DNA from: Patescibacteria group bacterium
GTDB taxonomy: Bacteria; Patescibacteriota; Minisyncoccia; Phycocordibacterales; PALSA-1337
Length of the DNA stretch: 18,325 nucleotides
Direction: 5' to 3'
NCBI GenBank assembly: GCA_004298345.1
Contig: SCTV01000077.1
Span: 1-18,325 of the forward strand
Positions 15,208 to 18,325 of the stretch are shown here, piece after piece. Under the pieces are notes generated by a model, which was not told the DNA's origin, made no database searches, and was given only the letters and a program-made list of their open reading frames with translations. Both the position numbers and the translations under genes were made by a program. Position 1 is the first letter of the stretch. Each line of letters begins with the position of its first letter.

Positions 15208-15322
15208 CCAAAGTTACCCACGATTTTTCTACTGAAAAATCTATCAAGTCTTTCTTGCCCCGCAAAGTGTACTCACGACGTGGGGAATCATAAATCTTAC
15301 CTCTACCCATTTCTTCTACCCG
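15208..15322. other. Rest of the divergent intergenic region
   Basis: GATTTTTC-TACT-GAAAAATC hairpin (15222-15241) followed by TATCAAGTCT, which resembles the GGAAATCTCTCAAGTCT part of the palindrome B core. It may be a decayed third copy without arms. CCCCGC (15255-15260) and GTGGGG (15281-15286) could pair weakly. No gene. Confidence 0.4.
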
Positions 15323-15345
15323 TTGGTTTTCCTTTTATTTTGCTT

Positions 15346-15354
15346 TGGTATATC
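15346..15354 (+). promoter_or_regulatory. Extended -10 promoter of the sugar-phosphate transferase gene
   Basis: TGG-TATATC, 10 nt before the ATG at 15365. TTGGTT at 15323 is 20 bp upstream, a poor distance for a -35. This placement supports the ATG at 15365 over the TTG at 15323. Confidence 0.45.
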
Positions 15355-15364
15355 ATATCTATCA

Positions 15365-16723
15365 ATGAATATTTCGAATAAAAAAGAGCCGATTTTACTT
15401 GCAATAGGAGACCTTGTTTTTCTATTTGCCAGTCTTTGGCTCATGCTTTTTACAAGGTACGGTAATGTTCCTCAGTCGAGTCTATTAAACCTTCACCTTG
15501 AATCATTTTGGTTTATTTTTGCTCTCTCACTGTTAGTATTTTTTATTGCCGGTCTTTACGAAAAGCACGCTACAGTGCTGAGACATGATTTGCCGAATAT
15601 TATTTTTAACTCTGTACTTGCCAACACGGGTATTTCTGTACTTTTCTTTTATTTAATTCCTCAGTTTGCGGAGGTAAGTATCACCCCAAAGACCAACCTA
15701 TTTATTTATGCACTTATTTCTTTTGGTGCGCTTTTGCTTTGGCGCTTAGTACTCTTTCCACTCTTGGGTTTTCGAAAAAGAGAGAATGCCCTGATTGTGG
15801 GGGGCGGTGCGGAAATGAAGGAGCTTATGGATGAGGTCAATCGAAATAGTCGGTACAACATTTCTTTCATTTCTTCGATTGATTTGACCCATCTACATCC
15901 GGACGATTTCCCGGTAGAACTTTCTAGACATATTTCGACTCACAATATTAGTCTTGTGGCGATCGATGTTGATAATCAGAAATCTTTGCCGATACTTCCG
16001 TATTTGTATAATCTGATATTTTCTCAGGTGCGTTTTATTGATATGTACAAGATGTATGAGGACGTGTTTGACCGAGTGCCGATATCACTTCTCCGCTATG
16101 GCTGGTTTTTGCAACACATCTCAATCACTCCACGGGTGCTCTATGACGTACTCAAACGCGTCATGGACATAGTGCTTTCGTTGTTGCTCGCTCTCATTTC
16201 TTTGCTTTTTTATCCATTTGTATATATCGCAATCAAGCTTGATGATGGCGGTCCGATATTTATTGTGCAAAATCGAATCGGGAAAAATAATCGAGTAATC
16301 CGTACGATCAAATTTCGCACCATGTCTATTGATGATGCTGGAAATAGTGGCAAAAGTGCTCACAATGAGTTTACTCGTGTCGGACCCTTTTTGAGAAAGA
16401 CTCGTATTGATGAGTTGCCACAGCTTTGGAACGTACTTTTGGGAGACATGTCGCTCATTGGTCCTCGTCCAGAGCTTCCGGCTTATGTGTCTGTGTATGA
16501 AAATGAAATTCCATACTACAATGTTCGCCACCTCATCAAACCAGGTCTCTCGGGCTGGGCACAGCTCTACCAAAAAGATCCGCCAAAGGGTTCGGCTAAT
16601 GCGGATCTGACTCGAACAAAACTTTCGTACGATCTGTACTACATTAAGAATCGTTCATTGCTTCTCGATCTGAAGATAGCGTTGCAGACGATTAAAGCGT
16701 TGCTTTCGAGGAGTGGAGTTTAG
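15365..16723 (+). CDS. Polyprenyl glycosylphosphotransferase (WbaP/WcaJ-type sugar-phosphate transferase)
   Basis: 452 aa from the ATG. Four N-terminal membrane helices (about 10-30, 48-65, 80-100, 112-133), a central CoA-binding/Rossmann-like domain (NALIVGGG at 141-148), then the bacterial sugar transferase domain from KRVMDIVLSLLLA (264-276). Key motifs: GGPIFIVQNRIG (295-306), IKFRTM (315-320), RKTRIDELPQLWNVLLGDMS (344-363) with the Asp-Glu pair 349/350 that is catalytic in PglC-class enzymes, IGPRPELP (365-372) and PGLSGWAQ (393-400). It moves a sugar phosphate from a UDP-sugar to undecaprenyl phosphate, starting capsule, EPS or glycoprotein glycan synthesis. It is divergent from the glycosyltransferase and bracketed by inverted 85-nt repeats. 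Confidence 0.93.
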   Translation: MNISNKKEPILLAIGDLVFLFASLWLMLFTRYGNVPQSSLLNLHLESFWFIFALSLLVFFIAGLYEKHATVLRHDLPNIIFNSVLANTGISVLFFYLIPQFAEVSITPKTNLFIYALISFGALLLWRLVLFPLLGFRKRENALIVGGGAEMKELMDEVNRNSRYNISFISSIDLTHLHPDDFPVELSRHISTHNISLVAIDVDNQKSLPILPYLYNLIFSQVRFIDMYKMYEDVFDRVPISLLRYGWFLQHISITPRVLYDVLKRVMDIVLSLLLALISLLFYPFVYIAIKLDDGGPIFIVQNRIGKNNRVIRTIKFRTMSIDDAGNSGKSAHNEFTRVGPFLRKTRIDELPQLWNVLLGDMSLIGPRPELPAYVSVYENEIPYYNVRHLIKPGLSGWAQLYQKDPPKGSANADLTRTKLSYDLYYIKNRSLLLDLKIALQTIKALLSRSGV

Positions 16724-16750
16724 GAAATTGAAAGTTAAGAAAATTTATAA

Positions 16751-16837
16751 GGTGGCTGCGCCCTCTATTAGCCTTGACCGAAGAAGATACTTCGGTCCCC
16801 TCGATTTATATAGTCGCTTCGCTCCTTATAAATCGGG
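16751..16837 (+). repeat. 85-nt two-hairpin repeat, copy 2
   Basis: ACCGAAG...CTTCGGT (about 16777-16796) and CGATTTATA/TATAAATCG (16802-16835). Compared with copy 1, the first stem has changed G-C to A-T on both strands at once, so pairing is kept. It lies 27 nt after the transferase stop and just before the secD promoter, so it may also end transcription. Confidence 0.8.
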
Positions 16838-16841
16838 TGCC

Positions 16842-16869
16842 TTGCATCTTTTGCCTAAATCCCTATAAT
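16842..16869 (+). promoter_or_regulatory. secD promoter
   Basis: TTGCAT (16842-16847), 16-bp spacer, TATAAT (16864-16869). Predicted start is about 16876, giving a short leader of about 17 nt. Confidence 0.75.
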
Positions 16870-16892
16870 AGGACAATTAACATAATACATAT

Positions 16893-18308
16893 ATGTGGAA
16901 AACACGGATTATCGCACTTGTGCTGATTGTTGCTGGACTCGGTATTGGATACTTTAACTATGCGTCACAATTCAAGCCTGAATCAAAAGTGGCACGTTTC
17001 CCATTTAAGCTCGGTCTTGATCTAAATGGTGGTACCCATCTTGTTTACAAAGCTGACGTTTCAAAGCTCGAGAAAAAGGATATTTCTGTATCGATGGATG
17101 CACTTCGAAATGTTATCGAGGCTCGGGTAAATCTTTTTGGAGTTTCTGAGCCTATTGTGCAAGTAGAAGAGGGTGGTGTGCTCGGAAATGTTGCGACTGA
17201 CCAAAAACTTATTGTCGAACTTCCTGGCGTGACCGACGTAGCTACAGCAATCGCATTGATCGGCAAGACCCCACTTCTTGAATTTAAAATTCTCAAAGAT
17301 TCTGATCGTGCAGAAGCTGCAAAAAGACAAGAGGCACTTCAGCTTGCCTTAAATGGCATTCAAATAAATGGTGCGACCAGTACCGCAGCGACTATTCAAA
17401 AAATCAAACCGGTTGACGAGCTTTTTATCCCTACACAGCTTACGGGCAGACTTCTACAGCGTGCACAGCTCGAGTTCAACGGTACCACTGGCGAGCCGGT
17501 AGTATCTCTTGTTTTCAATGCCGAAGGTAAGGAGCTTTTTGCAAAAATTACCAAAGAAAATGTGGGCAATATTCTCGCTATCTTTCTCGACGGGCGAGTC
17601 ATCTCTCTTCCGGTAGTACGCCAGGAGATCAGCGACGGTAAGGCTCAGATTTCTGGAGGATTTACCACCAAAGAAGCACAAGCTCTCGTCCGAGATTTAA
17701 ACTACGGTGCCTTGCCGGTACCTATCGAGCTTCTTTCTACCCAGACGGTTGGAGCTTCGCTTGGACAAAATGCTCTTGCGGGTGGAGTAAAGGCCGGAGT
17801 AATTGCTTTTATTGTTGTTTCAATATTCTTGATTATTTGGTATCGATTGCCAGGAGCGCTTGCGGTACTATCTCTTGCGATGTACTCAGTTATCATGCTT
17901 GCCATCTTTAAACTCATTCCAGTAACATTGACCGCTGCGGGCATTGCTGGATTCATTCTCTCGGTTGGTATGGCCGTGGATGCAAATATTCTCATCTTCG
18001 AAAGAATGAAAGAAGAAATCGCTCGAGGTACCGATGTGTACACTGCTATCCGAGAAGGTTTTGCCCGAGCATGGTTTTCTATTCGAGACGGTAATCTTTC
18101 GAGTATTATTACCGCTCTCGTGCTCTACTACTTGAGCAACACCTCTATTGTCAAAGGTTTTGCACTCATCTTTGGTATTGGAGTGCTCGTCAGTATGTTT
18201 ACTGCAATTACCGTTTCGAGGACATTCTTGCTCGCGGTAGCAACCAGGGGCAATGGCAAAGTAATGCAGTTTCTCTTGAGCAACGGTTTTAGGAAGGCCA
18301 AAGCATAA
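16893..18308 (+). CDS. secD: Protein translocase subunit SecD
   Basis: 471 aa, short against about 615 in E. coli, as is usual for compact SecD. One N-terminal helix (6-24), then FKLGLDLNGGTHLVYKADV (38-56), the SecD signature. The periplasmic P1 region includes VNLFGVSEPIVQ and LIVELPGV (106-113); LVFNAEGKELFAKIT and FLDGRVISLPVVRQEISDG (231-249) follow. The C-terminal five-helix RND-type domain (295-460) contains GMAVDANILIFERMKEE (359-375), whose Asp363 corresponds to the proton-path Asp of helix 4 in SecDF. With SecF it pulls proteins across the membrane after SecA using the proton gradient. No fused SecF is present; secF probably follows just past the window edge. Confidence 0.96.
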   Translation: MWKTRIIALVLIVAGLGIGYFNYASQFKPESKVARFPFKLGLDLNGGTHLVYKADVSKLEKKDISVSMDALRNVIEARVNLFGVSEPIVQVEEGGVLGNVATDQKLIVELPGVTDVATAIALIGKTPLLEFKILKDSDRAEAAKRQEALQLALNGIQINGATSTAATIQKIKPVDELFIPTQLTGRLLQRAQLEFNGTTGEPVVSLVFNAEGKELFAKITKENVGNILAIFLDGRVISLPVVRQEISDGKAQISGGFTTKEAQALVRDLNYGALPVPIELLSTQTVGASLGQNALAGGVKAGVIAFIVVSIFLIIWYRLPGALAVLSLAMYSVIMLAIFKLIPVTLTAAGIAGFILSVGMAVDANILIFERMKEEIARGTDVYTAIREGFARAWFSIRDGNLSSIITALVLYYLSNTSIVKGFALIFGIGVLVSMFTAITVSRTFLLAVATRGNGKVMQFLLSNGFRKAKA

Positions 18309-18325
18309 TTATTTACATTTAATAC

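Overview
The window looks like chromosome of a Patescibacteria (CPR) bacterium, most likely a Parcubacteria/Paceibacteria-type lineage. I infer this from gene content and style and cannot confirm it without a search. The signs are a 23S-5S rRNA unit with no 16S upstream, introns inside the 23S gene, -10 boxes that sit almost on the start codons with few Shine-Dalgarno sequences, and small lineage-type membrane and secreted proteins. The code is standard.

Layout. 1-3339: the 3' part of a large surface protein (zinc-dependent phospholipase C-like domain, lamin-tail domain, beta-helix). 3426-4049: a winged-helix protein with a nucleotidyltransferase-like domain. 4186-4875: an MscS-type membrane protein closed by a strong terminator. 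5012-5109: a long palindrome just before a consensus promoter. 5117-10292: the rRNA unit, made of a structured leader, the 23S gene (about 4.4 kb because of insertions), a tRNA-like cloverleaf and 5S. 10292-10821: dense hairpins. 10822-12907: a secreted Cys-motif protein and RodA, separated by a second long palindrome. 12910-15078 (minus strand): a GT4 glycosyltransferase and a pilin gene bracketed by two paralogous small membrane proteins. 15365-16723: a polyprenyl glycosylphosphotransferase lying between inverted copies of an 85-nt repeat. 16893-18308: SecD.

The 23S gene carries three large extra segments. One is an AT-rich expansion in the helix 68 region (about 7340-7508). One is a 756-nt intron at E. 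coli position 1931, encoding a LAGLIDADG endonuclease with its own promoter (7714-8469). One is an ORF-less group I intron at the I-CreI position 2593 (9133-9570). The helix 68 expansion and the P1 loop of the second intron contain related AT-rich palindromic sequence.

The protein genes are mostly envelope functions: wall elongation (RodA), surface glycan synthesis (glycosyltransferase and sugar-phosphate transferase), type IV pilin, export (SecD), tension or ion control (MscS-like) and a secreted hydrolase-like protein. The least explained material is intergenic. Two palindromes share a conserved 56-nt centre but have unrelated perfect arms. The 23S leader can form either a terminator or a competing long hairpin. 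The tRNA-like fold in the 23S-5S spacer has about 22 extra nucleotides in its anticodon arm.
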